DNA of 64,000 bases from Nocardioides sp. Kera G14 (GCF_020715565.1 NZ_CP085839.1:3286001-3350000); one strand, 5' to 3'. Shown: positions 33,504-42,787, counted from the first letter of the stretch. Notes: generated by a model from the letters alone, not told the origin. Translations and numbers: made by a program.

Positions 33504-34297
33504 GGCCGAGGCCTCCCCTGTCGGTTCTTCGACGCCTTCGCCGCGCCGGACTTCGTGCTTCGCCCCCCACGCGGGGCCTTCTTCTTCTCAGCCTTCTGCG
33601 TCTTCCCTGAGGCCGTGTTGTCACGAGCAGACCGCAACCCTACGCGGCCCGGATCTGCCCAGGCCACCCGGAGGGCGACGGTCGTCGATTCCAGCACCCC
33701 CTCCCCGAGCACCGACACGGACGGTTCGGCACAACCCAGCCGAGCCAGGGTCTCGGCAGCCTCGTCGATCTCGGTCGCCACAGACGACCCCTTCATCGCC
33801 ACGAGCGCACCCTCAGAGCTGACGAGAGGCATCGACCACTCGAGGAGACGGCCCAAGGGCGCCACGGCCCGGGACGTCACCACGTCGAACGTCCGCTCCC
33901 CGTGAAGGACATCGGAGCGGCCTCGCACCACCTCGACGTTGGCGAGGTCCAGAGCCTCCGCCACCTCAGACAGGAACGTCGTCCGGCGCAGCAATGGCTC
34001 GATCAACGTCACCCGGAGATCGGGCCGGACGATCGCCAGCACGAGGCCGGGCAGTCCCGCGCCCGAACCGATGTCGGCCACAGTCGCCCCCGTGGGCATC
34101 AGCCGCTCCAGCACCGCGCAGTTGAGCAGGTGCCGGTCCCACAGCCGGGGCACCTCCCGAGGACCGATCAGACCGCGGACCGTCCCCGCATCCGCCAGCC
34201 ACCCCGCATATGCCTCCAGCAACGGGAGGCGGTCGGCTGGGACAACCTCAGCAGCGGCCTGCGGCGCGGGGGGAGCCGCGATCGGCTCTTCCGTCAT
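33500..34297 (-). CDS. rsmG: 16S rRNA (guanine-N7) methyltransferase RsmG
   Basis: A 265-residue SAM methyltransferase that modifies G527 of 16S rRNA (E. coli numbering). Motif I is VADIGSGAGLPGLVLAI; the recognition segment PREVPRLWDRHLLNC is typical. The C-terminus has an extra Lys/Arg-rich tail (about residues 228-265) not seen in short homologues, perhaps for RNA binding. ATG 34297 follows GAGGAG. It lies between jag and parA, as in many bacteria. parS site 2 is 13 bases upstream of the start codon. Confidence 0.94.
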   Translation of the reverse strand: MTEEPIAAPPAPQAAAEVVPADRLPLLEAYAGWLADAGTVRGLIGPREVPRLWDRHLLNCAVLERLMPTGATVADIGSGAGLPGLVLAIVRPDLRVTLIEPLLRRTTFLSEVAEALDLANVEVVRGRSDVLHGERTFDVVTSRAVAPLGRLLEWSMPLVSSEGALVAMKGSSVATEIDEAAETLARLGCAEPSVSVLGEGVLESTTVALRVAWADPGRVGLRSARDNTASGKTQKAEKKKAPRGGRSTKSGAAKASKNRQGRPRP

Positions 34298-34309
34298 GAG
34301 TCCTCCTCA

Positions 34310-34325
34310 TGTTTCACGTGAAACG
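34310..34325. promoter_or_regulatory. parS: parS site 2
   Basis: TGTTTCACGTGAAACG, directly upstream of the rsmG ribosome-binding site in the jag-rsmG gap. Confidence 0.93.
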
Positions 34326-34397
34326 AGTCTGCCTTGGATGGGTGGTGTGGGGCCAAGCGGGGCGCCTGCTTGAAGCGACCTGAGTCGGGGAAGCAGC

Positions 34398-34431
34398 AAG
34401 GGCCGCTGTTTCACGTGAAACAGCGGCCCTT
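34398..34431. promoter_or_regulatory. parS: parS site 3 inside a 34-bp perfect palindrome
   Basis: The exact consensus TGTTTCACGTGAAACA (34407-34422) is extended on both sides by AAGGGCCGC and its complement, so the whole 34 bases form a perfect palindrome. It lies just past the jag stop and could also fold as a hairpin at the 3' end of the jag mRNA. Confidence 0.95.
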
Positions 34432-34445
34432 GGAACAGCACGTGT

Positions 34446-34970
34446 CTAGACCGGCTGGACGACGACGTACCGGCGCGGCTCGGCGCCCTCGGAGGAGGAG
34501 GTGAGCCCGGCGGCGGCGACGGCGTCGTGGACGACCTTGCGTTCGAACGGCGACATGGGGGAGAGCGAGACTGGGGCGCCGGTCTCCTTCACCTGGGCGA
34601 CCGTCTCGGCGGCGAGCTGCTCGAGCGAGGTCCGCTTGGTGGCCCGGTAGCCGGAGATGTCGAGCATGAGGCGGGAGCGCTCGCCCGTCTCGCGGTAGAC
34701 GGCGAGGCGGGTGAGCTCCTGGAGGGCGTCGAGCACCTCACCGTCGCGGCCGACGAGGTTGCTGAGGTCGGCGCCGACGATCGAGACCGAGGCCCGGTCT
34801 CCGTCGACGTCCATGTCGAGGTCGCCGTCCAGGTCGGCGATGTCGAGGAGCTCCTCGAGGTAGTCGGCGGCGATGTCGCCCTCCTGCTCGAGGCGGGCCA
34901 CACGGCCGGAGACCGCCGGAGCCTCGTCGATGGCCGGCTCGGCCTCCATCACATCGTTCTGTTCAGTCAC
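34446..34970 (-). CDS. jag: KhpB/Jag-type RNA-binding protein
   Basis: A 174-residue protein with a KH-like domain (about 50-110, with DLSNLVGRDGEVLDALQEL) and a C-terminal R3H domain (about 112-174, with SPFERKVVHDAVAAAG). The Jag N-terminal domain is absent, as usual in actinomycetes. It binds RNA and is tied to cell elongation in other bacteria. GTG 34970 follows AAGGAA. It lies between yidC and rsmG in the conserved rpmH-rnpA-yidD-yidC-jag-rsmG order. Confidence 0.9.
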   Translation of the reverse strand: MTEQNDVMEAEPAIDEAPAVSGRVARLEQEGDIAADYLEELLDIADLDGDLDMDVDGDRASVSIVGADLSNLVGRDGEVLDALQELTRLAVYRETGERSRLMLDISGYRATKRTSLEQLAAETVAQVKETGAPVSLSPMSPFERKVVHDAVAAAGLTSSSEGAEPRRYVVVQPV

Positions 34971-35029
34971 TTCACGTTCCTTGTCAGGGGAGTGGGTGCC
35001 GGCGTACCGGCGAGAGGTCTGGGGCGGGC

Positions 35030-35045
35030 CGTTTCACGTGAAACA
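35030..35045. promoter_or_regulatory. parS: parS site 4
   Basis: CGTTTCACGTGAAACA, one mismatch from consensus, in the 84-base gap between yidC and jag. Confidence 0.9.
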
Positions 35046-35054
35046 GCGCCACGG

Positions 35055-35999
35055 CTACTTGGTCGGGCCCTGCTTCTTCTGGCGCTCGGCCTTCGTCTGC
35101 CGCTTCGGCTGCTGACGTACGGCGGGACGCGGCTCCTCGTCGACGACCGTGGTCTCGACCGTCAGGCCGGCCGTCTGGCCCTTCGCAGCAGCCTTGGCCC
35201 GGTCGCGCTCAGCCTTCGCCTTGGCGGCAGGCGTTCCGGGAGCCGGGTTGTTCCGGATGACGTAGAACTGCTGGCACATCGTCCACAGGTTGGAGGTCGT
35301 CCAGTAGATCATCAGGCCGATCGGGAAGGCGATACCGCCGACGGCAAAGACGACAGGGAGGATGTAGAGCAGCATCTTCTGCTGGCTGGCGTAGGGGCCG
35401 CTCATGGCGTCCGCCGGCATGTTCTTGCTCATCAACTGCCGCTGGGTCATGAACGTCGTCAGCGTCATCGCGATCACGAGGATGACCGCGAGCACCACCA
35501 CGTTGGTCGTGGTGTGCTTCGTGAGCGTCTCCGAGATGTTCGCGCCGAAGATCGAGCCATGGCGCAGCTGGTCGACGTCACCCTGCTTGAGGAAGCCCTT
35601 GGCGTGGCCCTTGGCCGCGTTGTTGATCAGGTGGAAGAGCGACAGGAAGATCGGCATCTGGATGATGAGCGGGAGGCACGAGGCGAACGGGTTGGTTCCC
35701 GTGTCCTTGTAGAGCTTCATCGTCTCCTGGGCGAGACGCTCCCGGTCGTGACCGTACTTCTTCTGCAGCTCCTTCACCTTGGGCTGAATGAGCTGCATGT
35801 TCCGGCTGGAGTTGATCTGCTTCACGAAGAGCGGGATCAGGAGAGCACGGATCGTCACCGTCAGCCCCACGATCGAGAGGGCCCAGGTCCAGCCGGAGGC
35901 CTCACCGAAGGCGAGCCCGAGGACCTTGTGCCACGCCAGCAGGATCGCGGAGATGGCGTAATAGAGCGGCGTGCCAATGGCAACGATGATATCTCCCAC
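35055..35999 (-). CDS. yidC: Membrane protein insertase YidC
   Basis: A 314-residue Oxa1/YidC-family insertase that inserts membrane proteins alone or with SecYEG. About five hydrophobic helices are seen; the loop KQINSSRNMQLIQPKVKEL after the first conserved helix and the segment FASCLPLIIQMPIFLSLFHL are hallmarks. The C-terminus is basic (RQQPKRQTKAERQKKQ). GTG 35999 is the start. It lies six bases after yidD. Confidence 0.94.
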   Translation of the reverse strand: MGDIIVAIGTPLYYAISAILLAWHKVLGLAFGEASGWTWALSIVGLTVTIRALLIPLFVKQINSSRNMQLIQPKVKELQKKYGHDRERLAQETMKLYKDTGTNPFASCLPLIIQMPIFLSLFHLINNAAKGHAKGFLKQGDVDQLRHGSIFGANISETLTKHTTTNVVVLAVILVIAMTLTTFMTQRQLMSKNMPADAMSGPYASQQKMLLYILPVVFAVGGIAFPIGLMIYWTTSNLWTMCQQFYVIRNNPAPGTPAAKAKAERDRAKAAAKGQTAGLTVETTVVDEEPRPAVRQQPKRQTKAERQKKQGPTK

Positions 36000-36005
36000 G
36001 AGGGA

Positions 36006-36260
36006 TCAGGCTCCTTGCTTCACGTGTTCGTGCTGGTGGTCCAGCGTGCGCTGGGGGACTGGGTCGTATCCGCCGGCGGCCCACGGGTGGCAGCGGAGCA
36101 CGCGGCGCACGGCCAACGAGCTCCCCTTGAGCGACCCGTGCACCTGGACTGCCTCGAGGGCATAGGCGGAACACGTGGGGTGATAGCGACAGACCTGGCC
36201 ATAGAGCGGACTGATCGCGAACCGATAGGCGCGAAACAGCCCGATCAGCAGGTATTTCAC
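36006..36260 (-). CDS. yidD: Membrane protein insertion efficiency factor YidD
   Basis: An 84-residue protein with the YidD core [20 protein letters not shown], then YALEAV and [12 protein letters not shown]. It helps YidC-dependent insertion. GTG 36260 is chosen since it overlaps the rnpA stop as GTGA and gives the usual family length; a start at 36281 would add seven residues and overlap rnpA more. It sits between rnpA and yidC. Confidence 0.92.
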   Translation of the reverse strand: MKYLLIGLFRAYRFAISPLYGQVCRYHPTCSAYALEAVQVHGSLKGSSLAVRRVLRCHPWAAGGYDPVPQRTLDHQHEHVKQGA

Positions 36261-36628
36261 GACATCACCCGGTGGAGGCAACGCGCCAGATCGGCGCGGA
36301 GTTCCTCGGAGGTGGCGGAGGCGGCAGCCGGAAGCGCTCTGACCACAAGCACAGCAGAGCCCGGGAGTCGCGTCTCGCCCTCAGTGCTGAGGGACGAGAG
36401 CAGCTCCCGGGCCTGGTGTCGAAGTCGCCGCTTCACGCGGTTGCGCGTCACCGCCGGACCGACGGCCTTGCTGACCACGAAGCCCACTCGTACGAGTGAG
36501 GGATCGTCCTGGGGCGCGGCATCCAGCTGCGCGTGGAGGACGAGCGTGCGTCCCGATACCCGTCGCCCCAGTCGTACGGCGGTGGTGAAACCGTCCGCGT
36601 CAGTGAGGCGCTGCGACCGGGGTAGCAC
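36257..36628 (-). CDS. rnpA: Ribonuclease P protein component
   Basis: A 123-residue basic protein that supports the RNase P ribozyme in tRNA 5' maturation. The family signature is [15 protein letters not shown]; the start [18 protein letters not shown] is typical. GTG 36628 gives the usual length and lies 22 bases after rpmH; longer forms would overlap rpmH completely. Operon rpmH-rnpA-yidD-yidC. Confidence 0.93.
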   Translation of the reverse strand: MLPRSQRLTDADGFTTAVRLGRRVSGRTLVLHAQLDAAPQDDPSLVRVGFVVSKAVGPAVTRNRVKRRLRHQARELLSSLSTEGETRLPGSAVLVVRALPAAASATSEELRADLARCLHRVMS

Positions 36629-36650
36629 GGTCAGCCGAGGCCGAAGGGCC

Positions 36651-36788
36651 TCAGACGGCGAGGTCCTTGCGACCCTTACGACGGCGGGTAGCCAGGATGG
36701 CGCGGCCGGCACGGGTGCGCATGCGCAGGCGGAAACCGTGCGTCTTGGCGCGACGACGGTTGTTCGGCTGGTAGGTACGCTTGCTCAC
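36651..36788 (-). CDS. rpmH: 50S ribosomal protein L34
   Basis: A 45-residue, very basic protein: [18 protein letters not shown] at the N-terminus, then [17 protein letters not shown]. This is L34, always the first gene of the operon left of dnaA. GTG 36788 lies seven bases after a GGA-rich site. It is divergent from dnaA; the 287-base gap is described under its promoter and DnaA boxes. Confidence 0.97.
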   Translation of the reverse strand: MSKRTYQPNNRRRAKTHGFRLRMRTRAGRAILATRRRKGRKDLAV

Positions 36789-36855
36789 GAGGATGTCCTT
36801 TGATCAGTTCTTGGGAAGTGTCCGCCGGCGACGTACTAATCCCAGCGACCGAGCA

Positions 36856-36885
36856 ACGGTACGCGTAGCCGAATGACAGGGTCAA
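36856..36885 (-). promoter_or_regulatory. rpmH promoter
   Basis: On the minus strand TTGACC (36880-36885), an 18-base spacer and TACCGT (36856-36861) form a good housekeeping promoter about 70 bases before rpmH. Confidence 0.55.
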
Positions 36886-36934
36886 ACCCTCGGTGATCCG
36901 CCTGTGCGCGGCCCTCCACGGCATCTCCGGGGCC

Positions 36935-37045
36935 TGTGGACAACGGCTTGCCGCAGGCACCACAGGAGAGTTAAGTTCGCGGCTCATTGTGCGCTCTTCC
37001 CGCGTGAAATGGGGCTCCACAGCTTGTGGAGAAACATGTGGAGAG
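36935..37045. promoter_or_regulatory. DnaA boxes upstream of dnaA
   Basis: A perfect actinobacterial DnaA box TTGTCCACA (minus strand, 36935-36943) is followed by TTCTCCACA (37025-37033) and the weaker CTCTCCACA (37037-37045), all on the minus strand. They suggest DnaA autoregulation or a first part of the origin. The remainder of the 36789-37075 gap shows only the rpmH promoter. Confidence 0.7.
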
Positions 37046-37075
37046 TCTGCACCGCAGCGAGCAGGAGGGCGGAGC

Positions 37076-38560
37076 GTGGACGCGAGCAACGCAAGCGCAG
37101 CGGAGAACGAGGACTCGTTCCAGCGAGCGTGGCGGGCGGTCGTCGAGAGTCTCCAGCCGAGCCAGCAGGCGTGGGTCCGGGCGAGCGCTCCCGTCGCCAT
37201 CCACGGCGACACCGCCATCGTCGCCGTCCCCAACGACTTCACCCGCAACCGGCTCGAGGGAGCACTCCGCTCCCAGCTCGAGGAGTCCCTCTCCGTGGAG
37301 CTCGGCTCCGAGGTGCGCATCGCGGTCACGGTCAATCCCGCGCTCGAGGCACCCGAGCCGTCCGCCCAGGCCCCGGTTCATCCCGTGGCGACAGATGGAC
37401 AAGTCGACATATCGACTGCCGTCCATGACGAGGCCGCCGCCCCCCTGCAGTCAGCGGCGCCGGCCCTCGTCCCGACGCCTCCGCGGCCGCAACGCCCCGA
37501 GGAGGCGGCCGCGAGCACGCTGGAGACACGGCTCAACCCCAAGTACACCTTCGAGACCTTCGTCATCGGGTCCTCGAACCGCTTCCCGCACGCCGCCGCG
37601 ATCGCCGTGAGCGAGGCGCCCGGTCGCGCGTACAACCCGCTACTCGTCTACGGCGAGTCCGGACTCGGCAAGACCCACCTGCTCCACGCCATCGGCCACT
37701 ACGTGCGCTCGCTCTATCACGGTGCCAAGGTGCGCTACGTGAGCAGCGAGGAGTTCACGAACGAGTTCATCAACGCGATCCGTGACGACCGCCAGGACCG
37801 GTTCAAGCGGCGCTACCGCGACGTCGACGTGCTCCTCATCGACGACATCCAGTTCTTGGAGGGGAAGACCCAGACGCAGGAGGAGTTCTTCCACACCTTC
37901 AACGCGCTGCACAACGCCAACAAGCAGATCGTCCTGACCTCGGACCGCAGCCCGAAGCGCCTTGAGGCGCTCGAGGACCGACTGCGCAACCGGTTCGAGT
38001 GGGGCCTCATCACCGACGTGCAGCCGCCGGACGTCGAGACTCGCATCGCGATCCTCCGCAAGAAGGCGGCGATGGAGCGCCTCACCGCACCGCCGGACGT
38101 GCTCGAGTTCATCGCCACGAAGATCCAGACGAACATCCGTGAGCTCGAGGGTGCCCTCATCCGGGTCACCGCCTTCGCGAACCTCAACCGCCAGGACGTC
38201 GACATGCCCCTGGCCGAGATCGTCCTCAAGGACCTCATCCCCGAGGGCGGCGAGCCCGAGATCACGACCGGGCTGATCATCGCCCAGACCGCTGCCTACT
38301 TCGGGATCTCCCTGGAGGAGATCACCGGTCCCTCGCGCGGGCGACACCTCGTCATGGCCCGCCAGATCGCCATGTACCTCTGCCGGGAGCTCACCGACCT
38401 CTCCCTGCCCAAGATCGGCGCCCTCTTCGGCGGGCGCGACCACACGACGGTGATGTACGCCGAGCGGAAGATCAACCAGCTCCTCGCGGAGCGGCGTGCG
38501 GTGTTCAACCAGGTCACCGAGCTGACCAACCGTGTGAAGGTCACCGCGCGCCAGTCCTGA
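37076..38560 (+). CDS. dnaA: Chromosomal replication initiator DnaA
   Basis: A 494-residue initiator. Domain I is at about 8-95, a variable linker at about 95-150, then AAA+ with Walker A GESGLGKTHLLHAIGHY and Walker B LLIDDIQFLEGK, and the DNA-binding domain IV with GGRDHTTVMYAERKI. It melts the origin and loads the helicase. GTG 37076 is preferred because GGAGGG lies just before it and the conserved N-terminus begins there. The linker contains a GACAAGTCGACA word discussed in the findings. Confidence 0.97.
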   Translation: MDASNASAAENEDSFQRAWRAVVESLQPSQQAWVRASAPVAIHGDTAIVAVPNDFTRNRLEGALRSQLEESLSVELGSEVRIAVTVNPALEAPEPSAQAPVHPVATDGQVDISTAVHDEAAAPLQSAAPALVPTPPRPQRPEEAAASTLETRLNPKYTFETFVIGSSNRFPHAAAIAVSEAPGRAYNPLLVYGESGLGKTHLLHAIGHYVRSLYHGAKVRYVSSEEFTNEFINAIRDDRQDRFKRRYRDVDVLLIDDIQFLEGKTQTQEEFFHTFNALHNANKQIVLTSDRSPKRLEALEDRLRNRFEWGLITDVQPPDVETRIAILRKKAAMERLTAPPDVLEFIATKIQTNIRELEGALIRVTAFANLNRQDVDMPLAEIVLKDLIPEGGEPEITTGLIIAQTAAYFGISLEEITGPSRGRHLVMARQIAMYLCRELTDLSLPKIGALFGGRDHTTVMYAERKINQLLAERRAVFNQVTELTNRVKVTARQS

Positions 38561-38865
38561 CCGGACGCGGTCGCCGCCTGTGCACAACTGGCCCCCCACA
38601 AATGAATTACACGGTGGTGAGATGCGGAAGGGCTGTCATTCCACACACAGCGACCGGTCGCCGTACACACCACCGCTGCTGCGTCCCCACCGGAGTGCAC
38701 AGCCCCTGTGCACTCTCATCATATGGGGTGACCTGCGAAAACAGGAGTTCTCCACAGTTTCCACCACTGCTATGACTCCTATGGAACTAGAAGCACATCG
38801 ATCCTCCGTGAAAACCCACCGAGGCGACCTTCTGGGGAAAACCCCCGCGTGGCATGCTTCCGTTC
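38561..38865. other. Candidate replication origin (oriC)
   Basis: The dnaA-dnaN gap is where actinobacterial origins lie. It holds DnaA-box-like words TTGTGCACA (minus strand, 38579-38587) and TTCTCCACA (38748-38756), a perfect inverted repeat AGTGCACAG-CCC-CTGTGCACT (38694-38714) and locally AT-rich spots near 38600 and 38715. No gene is present. Boxes are few compared with Streptomyces, so the assignment rests mainly on position. Confidence 0.65.
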
Positions 38866-40020
38866 GTGAAGTTTCGTGTTGACCGTGACGTGTTCGCCGA
38901 GGCCGTCGCCTGGGCAGCGCGCAGCCTGCCGGTTCGTCCGAGCACCCCTGTCCTCTCCGGCCTGCTGATCGAGGCCACCGACGCTGGCCTGGTGCTCTCG
39001 AGCTTCGACTACGAGACCTCGGCCCGCGCGACGCTCGCCGCTGAGGTGGCGGACGAGGGCAAGGCGCTGGTCAGCGGCAAACTTCTCGCCGACATCGTGC
39101 GGAGCCTCCCGGCCAAGCCGGTCGAGCTCACCCTCGACGGCGCCCGTGTCGCGCTGACCTGTGGCTCGGCGCGGTTCAGCCTGCAGACCATGCCCGTCGA
39201 GGACTATCCGACGCTGCCGGACATGCCGACCTCGGCCGGGACGGTCAAGAGCGACGAGTTCGCGCACGCGGTGGCCCAGGCCGTCACCGCGGCAGGTCGC
39301 GACGACATGCTCCCGGTGCTCACCGGCGTCCGACTCGAGATCGACGGCTCGACGATCTCGCTCCTGGCCACCGACCGCTTCCGGCTGTCGATCCGCGAGC
39401 TCACGTGGGACCCGGCCACGCCGGACAGCACGCTGGCCGCGCTCGTGCCGGCGAAGGTGCTCGCCGACACCGCCAAGTCGCTGACCGCGGGCTCGGAGAT
39501 CACGATCGCGCTCTCCACCTCCGGTGCCGGCGAGGGCATCATCGGCTTCGAGGGGCAGGTGGCCGGCGGCGTACGACGGACCACGACCCGCCTTCTCGAC
39601 GGAGAGTTCCCCAAGGTCCGCAGCCTCTTCCCCAACGAGCACCTCACGCTCGCCAAGGTCTCCAAGCCCGAGCTGATCGAGGCGGTCAAGCGCGTCTCCC
39701 TCGTCGCGGAGCGCAACACCGCCGTGCAGCTCGCCTTCCACGAGGGCGTCCTCACCCTCGACGCCGGCACCGGTGACGAGGCCCAGGCCTCGGAGTCGAT
39801 CGAGGCCGACGTCAGCGGCGACGACCTCACGACCGGGTTCAACCCGCAGTACCTCCTCGACGGGCTGAACGCCCTCGACGCAGGTGTCGTGGAGCTGGCC
39901 TTCACCCAGGCTTCGAAGCCCGTCGTAATCTCGGGAGCAGACACAGATGACGGCGCGGGCGGCGACAACAGCCCTGCCGACTTCCGCTACCTGCTCATGC
40001 CCCGGCGCCTGCTCTCCTGA
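38866..40020 (+). CDS. dnaN: DNA polymerase III beta sliding clamp
   Basis: A 384-residue clamp of three similar domains that tethers polymerase III and other factors to DNA. It begins KFRVDRDVFAEAVAWAARSL, has RDDMLPVLTGVRLEI at the second domain and ends MPRRLLS, the family C-terminus. GTG 38866 is chosen because homologues start at this KFRV segment; ATG 38854 would add four residues. Neither start has a clear ribosome-binding site. Confidence 0.96.
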   Translation: MKFRVDRDVFAEAVAWAARSLPVRPSTPVLSGLLIEATDAGLVLSSFDYETSARATLAAEVADEGKALVSGKLLADIVRSLPAKPVELTLDGARVALTCGSARFSLQTMPVEDYPTLPDMPTSAGTVKSDEFAHAVAQAVTAAGRDDMLPVLTGVRLEIDGSTISLLATDRFRLSIRELTWDPATPDSTLAALVPAKVLADTAKSLTAGSEITIALSTSGAGEGIIGFEGQVAGGVRRTTTRLLDGEFPKVRSLFPNEHLTLAKVSKPELIEAVKRVSLVAERNTAVQLAFHEGVLTLDAGTGDEAQASESIEADVSGDDLTTGFNPQYLLDGLNALDAGVVELAFTQASKPVVISGADTDDGAGGDNSPADFRYLLMPRRLLS

Positions 40021-40061
40021 CGCCACTCAACACTGAGCCTTCCAACGACAAGGATCACGCC

Positions 40062-41009
40062 ATGCATCTCGGTCTCATCGGTCTGGGCAAGATGGGCGGC
40101 AACATGCGCACCCGTCTGCGCGACGCCGGCCACACCGTCACCGGATTCGACATGAACCCCGACCTGGCCGACGTCTCCTCGCTCGCAGAGCTCGTCGACG
40201 CGCTGCCCTCCCCGAAGGTCGTCTGGGTGATGGTTCCCGCGGGCGAGCCGACACGCTCGACGATCGCGAACCTCAAGGAACTGCTCGGCGAGGGTGACCT
40301 CGTCGTGGACGGCGGCAACTCGAAGTACACCGACGACGCGCTCAACGCCCAGTCCCTCGCGGAGAAGGGCATCGGCTTCGTCGACTGCGGCGTCTCCGGT
40401 GGCGTGTGGGGCCTGAAGAACGGTTACGCCCTCATGTACGGCGGCTCCGACGACGACGTCGCCAAGGTGTGGCCCGCCTTCGAGGCGCTGAAGCCCGAGG
40501 AGGGCGGCTACGTCCACGCGGGCAAGAAGCCCGGCGCCGGTCACTTCGCCAAGATGGTCCACAACGGCATCGAGTACGCGATGATGCAGAGCTATGCCGA
40601 GGGCTGGGAGCTGCTCGAGAAGGTCGACCTCGTCGAGAACGTTCCCGCGATCTTCGACTCCTGGCGCAGCGGCACCGTCATCCGCTCCTGGCTGCTCGAC
40701 CTCCTCACCGAGGCCGTCCAGGCCGACGAGCACCTCGACAAGATCCGCGGTTACGCCGAGGACTCCGGCGAGGGTCGGTGGACCGTCGAGGCGGCGATCG
40801 ACAACGCGGTGCCGATGCACGTCATCGCCTCCTCGCTCTTCGCGCGCTTCACCTCCCGCCAGGACGACAGCCCTGCCATGAAGGCGATCGCGGCGATGCG
40901 CAACCAGTTCGGCGGGCACGCGGTGAAGACCGAGGCCCCGCAGGGCGGCGACGTGGAGGGCGCGACCGGTCCCGCCACGAGCGCGGACAGCGCGCCGGCC
41001 GAGAGCTAG
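40062..41009 (+). CDS. gnd: 6-phosphogluconate dehydrogenase (decarboxylating, short form)
   Basis: A 315-residue enzyme that oxidises 6-phosphogluconate to ribulose 5-phosphate, the short GndA-like form of about 300 residues. The nucleotide motif is [12 protein letters not shown]; catalytic segments [15 protein letters not shown] and [20 protein letters not shown] contain the active-site Lys and Glu. AAGGA precedes ATG 40062. gnd lies between dnaN and recF in many actinomycetes. Confidence 0.95.
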   Translation: MHLGLIGLGKMGGNMRTRLRDAGHTVTGFDMNPDLADVSSLAELVDALPSPKVVWVMVPAGEPTRSTIANLKELLGEGDLVVDGGNSKYTDDALNAQSLAEKGIGFVDCGVSGGVWGLKNGYALMYGGSDDDVAKVWPAFEALKPEEGGYVHAGKKPGAGHFAKMVHNGIEYAMMQSYAEGWELLEKVDLVENVPAIFDSWRSGTVIRSWLLDLLTEAVQADEHLDKIRGYAEDSGEGRWTVEAAIDNAVPMHVIASSLFARFTSRQDDSPAMKAIAAMRNQFGGHAVKTEAPQGGDVEGATGPATSADSAPAES

Positions 41010-41022
41010 AACCGAATCCGAG

Positions 41023-42186
41023 TTGCACGTCTCCCACCTCACGCTGCACAACTTCCGGTCCTACGAGACCGCCGAGGTGCCGCTCGAGGCCGGGGTGACG
41101 GCCTTCGTCGGGCTCAACGGGCAGGGCAAGACCAACCTCGTCGAGGCGATCGACTACCTCTCCCGGCTGCAATCACACCGTGTCGCGACCGACGCGCCGC
41201 TGGTGCGGGCCGGGGCGGACTCTGCCCTGGTGCGTGCGGCCGTCGTCCGGGACGGGCGCGAGGCCGTGCTCGAGGTCGAGATCAACGCCGGCCGTGCCAA
41301 CCGTGCCCGGATCAACCGGTCGCCGCTGCCGCGGACGCGCGAGCTCATCGGGCTCGTCCGTACGGTCGTCTTCTCCCCCGAGGACCTGGCGCTGGTGAAG
41401 GGCGACCCTGCGGAGCGTCGTCGCTTCCTCGATGACCTGCTGGTCCTGCGCGCCCCGCGCCTCGCCGGCGTGCGGGCGGACTATGAACGGGTGCTGCGGC
41501 AGCGCAACAGTCTCCTGAAGTCGGCCCGCGCCTCGCGCGGTGCTCGCGAGGCGGCGCTCGCCACGCTGGCGGTGTGGGACGAGCAGCTCGCACGGGCGGG
41601 TGCGGAGATCCTGGCGGAGCGGCTCGCGCTGGTGGAGTCGCTGTCGCCGTACGTCGGCAAGGCGTATGAGACGGTCGCGCGCGGTGCGTCGCGGGACGAT
41701 GCCGAGATCGCCTACCGGTGCTCCTTCGACCTCGCTGCCCGAGGACTCGACGAGGCGAGCGGTGTCGACGTGCGGCCGCTGCTGGAGCGGGCGATCCTCG
41801 ATGAGATCAAGGTGCGGCGCGCGGACGAGCTCGACCGGGCGGTGTCGCTGGTCGGGCCGCACCGCGACGAACTGCTCCTGACCATCGCGGGCGGGGGCCA
41901 ACAGCTTCCGGTCAAGGGGTATGCGTCCCACGGTGAGTCCTGGTCGTTCGCCCTCGCGCTCCGCCTGGCCTCCTATGACCTGCTGCGCGCCGACGGCGAC
42001 GACCCGATCCTCATCCTCGACGACGTCTTCGCCGAGCTCGACGCCACGCGTCGTGAACAGTTGGCCGACCTCGTCGCCGGCGCTGAACAGGTGCTCGTCA
42101 CCGCGGCGGTCGGGGCCGACGTACCGGAGGTGCTGCGGGGGGCGCGGTACCGGGTCGCCGCCGGTGAGGTGAGTCGTGAGCAGTGA
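41023..42186 (+). CDS. recF: DNA repair protein RecF
   Basis: A 387-residue SMC-like ATPase that promotes RecA loading at gaps. It starts [18 protein letters not shown], with Walker [15 protein letters not shown], the signature region [16 protein letters not shown] and Walker [12 protein letters not shown]. The start codon is TTG, 13 bases after gnd; no other in-frame start preserves the first strand. It overlaps the next gene by 11 bases. Confidence 0.95.
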   Translation: MHVSHLTLHNFRSYETAEVPLEAGVTAFVGLNGQGKTNLVEAIDYLSRLQSHRVATDAPLVRAGADSALVRAAVVRDGREAVLEVEINAGRANRARINRSPLPRTRELIGLVRTVVFSPEDLALVKGDPAERRRFLDDLLVLRAPRLAGVRADYERVLRQRNSLLKSARASRGAREAALATLAVWDEQLARAGAEILAERLALVESLSPYVGKAYETVARGASRDDAEIAYRCSFDLAARGLDEASGVDVRPLLERAILDEIKVRRADELDRAVSLVGPHRDELLLTIAGGGQQLPVKGYASHGESWSFALALRLASYDLLRADGDDPILILDDVFAELDATRREQLADLVAGAEQVLVTAAVGADVPEVLRGARYRVAAGEVSREQ

Positions 42187-42706
42187 CGAGCCGAAGCCGG
42201 AGGAGCCGGTGACGAAGGCCGACGGGCTGGAGCTCGCGCGTGCGCTGACCCGCGCCGTGGCGAGTGCCGCCCCCGTGGCGCGGGCGAAGAAGCGGCTGAA
42301 TCCGAAGAAGTGGACCCGGCCCGAGGTCAGTGGCGCCCACCCGGACGACCGCGACCCGCAGCTCCTCGATGCCACCCTGGGTCGTCTGGTGCAGGACCAC
42401 GGCTGGGGACTCGACCTCAAGGTCCACGGTGTCCTGGCGCGCTGGGCCGAACTGGTCGGTGCGGAGATCGGCGACCATTCGACGCCGGAGTCCTTCGCCG
42501 ACGGCAGGCTCGTGGTCCGCGCCGACTCGACCGCGTGGGCGACCCAGCTGCGCCTCCTCGCCCCCGACGTCGTACGTCGACTCAACACCGAGCTGGGCCA
42601 TGGGACGGTGATCCAGATCGAGGTCCTCGGACCCGTCGGACCGACGTGGAAGAAGGGCCCTCGATCGGTCCGCGACGGCCGTGGACCGCGCGACACCTAC
42701 GGCTGA
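42176..42706 (+). CDS. DUF721/DciA-family protein
   Basis: A 176-residue protein. The C-terminal DUF721 domain (about 70-155) contains [18 protein letters not shown] and [20 protein letters not shown]. DciA proteins load the replicative helicase DnaB in bacteria that lack DnaC/DnaI, and the position between recF and gyrB is standard in actinomycetes. The basic N-terminal part ([10 protein letters not shown]) is typical of the actinobacterial form. GTG 42176 overlaps recF. Confidence 0.88.
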   Translation: MSSDEPKPEEPVTKADGLELARALTRAVASAAPVARAKKRLNPKKWTRPEVSGAHPDDRDPQLLDATLGRLVQDHGWGLDLKVHGVLARWAELVGAEIGDHSTPESFADGRLVVRADSTAWATQLRLLAPDVVRRLNTELGHGTVIQIEVLGPVGPTWKKGPRSVRDGRGPRDTYG

Positions 42707-42787
42707 CGAACACCCCTGCGGATGTATCCGGAGTAAGCCACACCCCTGAAAGGGCCTCCCAGAGGCGATTCTGTACCACCTAGGCGG

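Noticed and set aside
36010..36030. CTTCACGTGTTC in the yidC-yidD region as a fifth parS
   Set aside because: Only the central CACGTG and part of one arm match; too degenerate for ParB.
34527..36803. A 758-codon plus-strand frame opposite jag, yidC, yidD and rnpA
   Set aside because: Antisense to conserved genes, composition typical of shadow frames (Leu/Arg/Val/Glu-rich), no recognisable domain.
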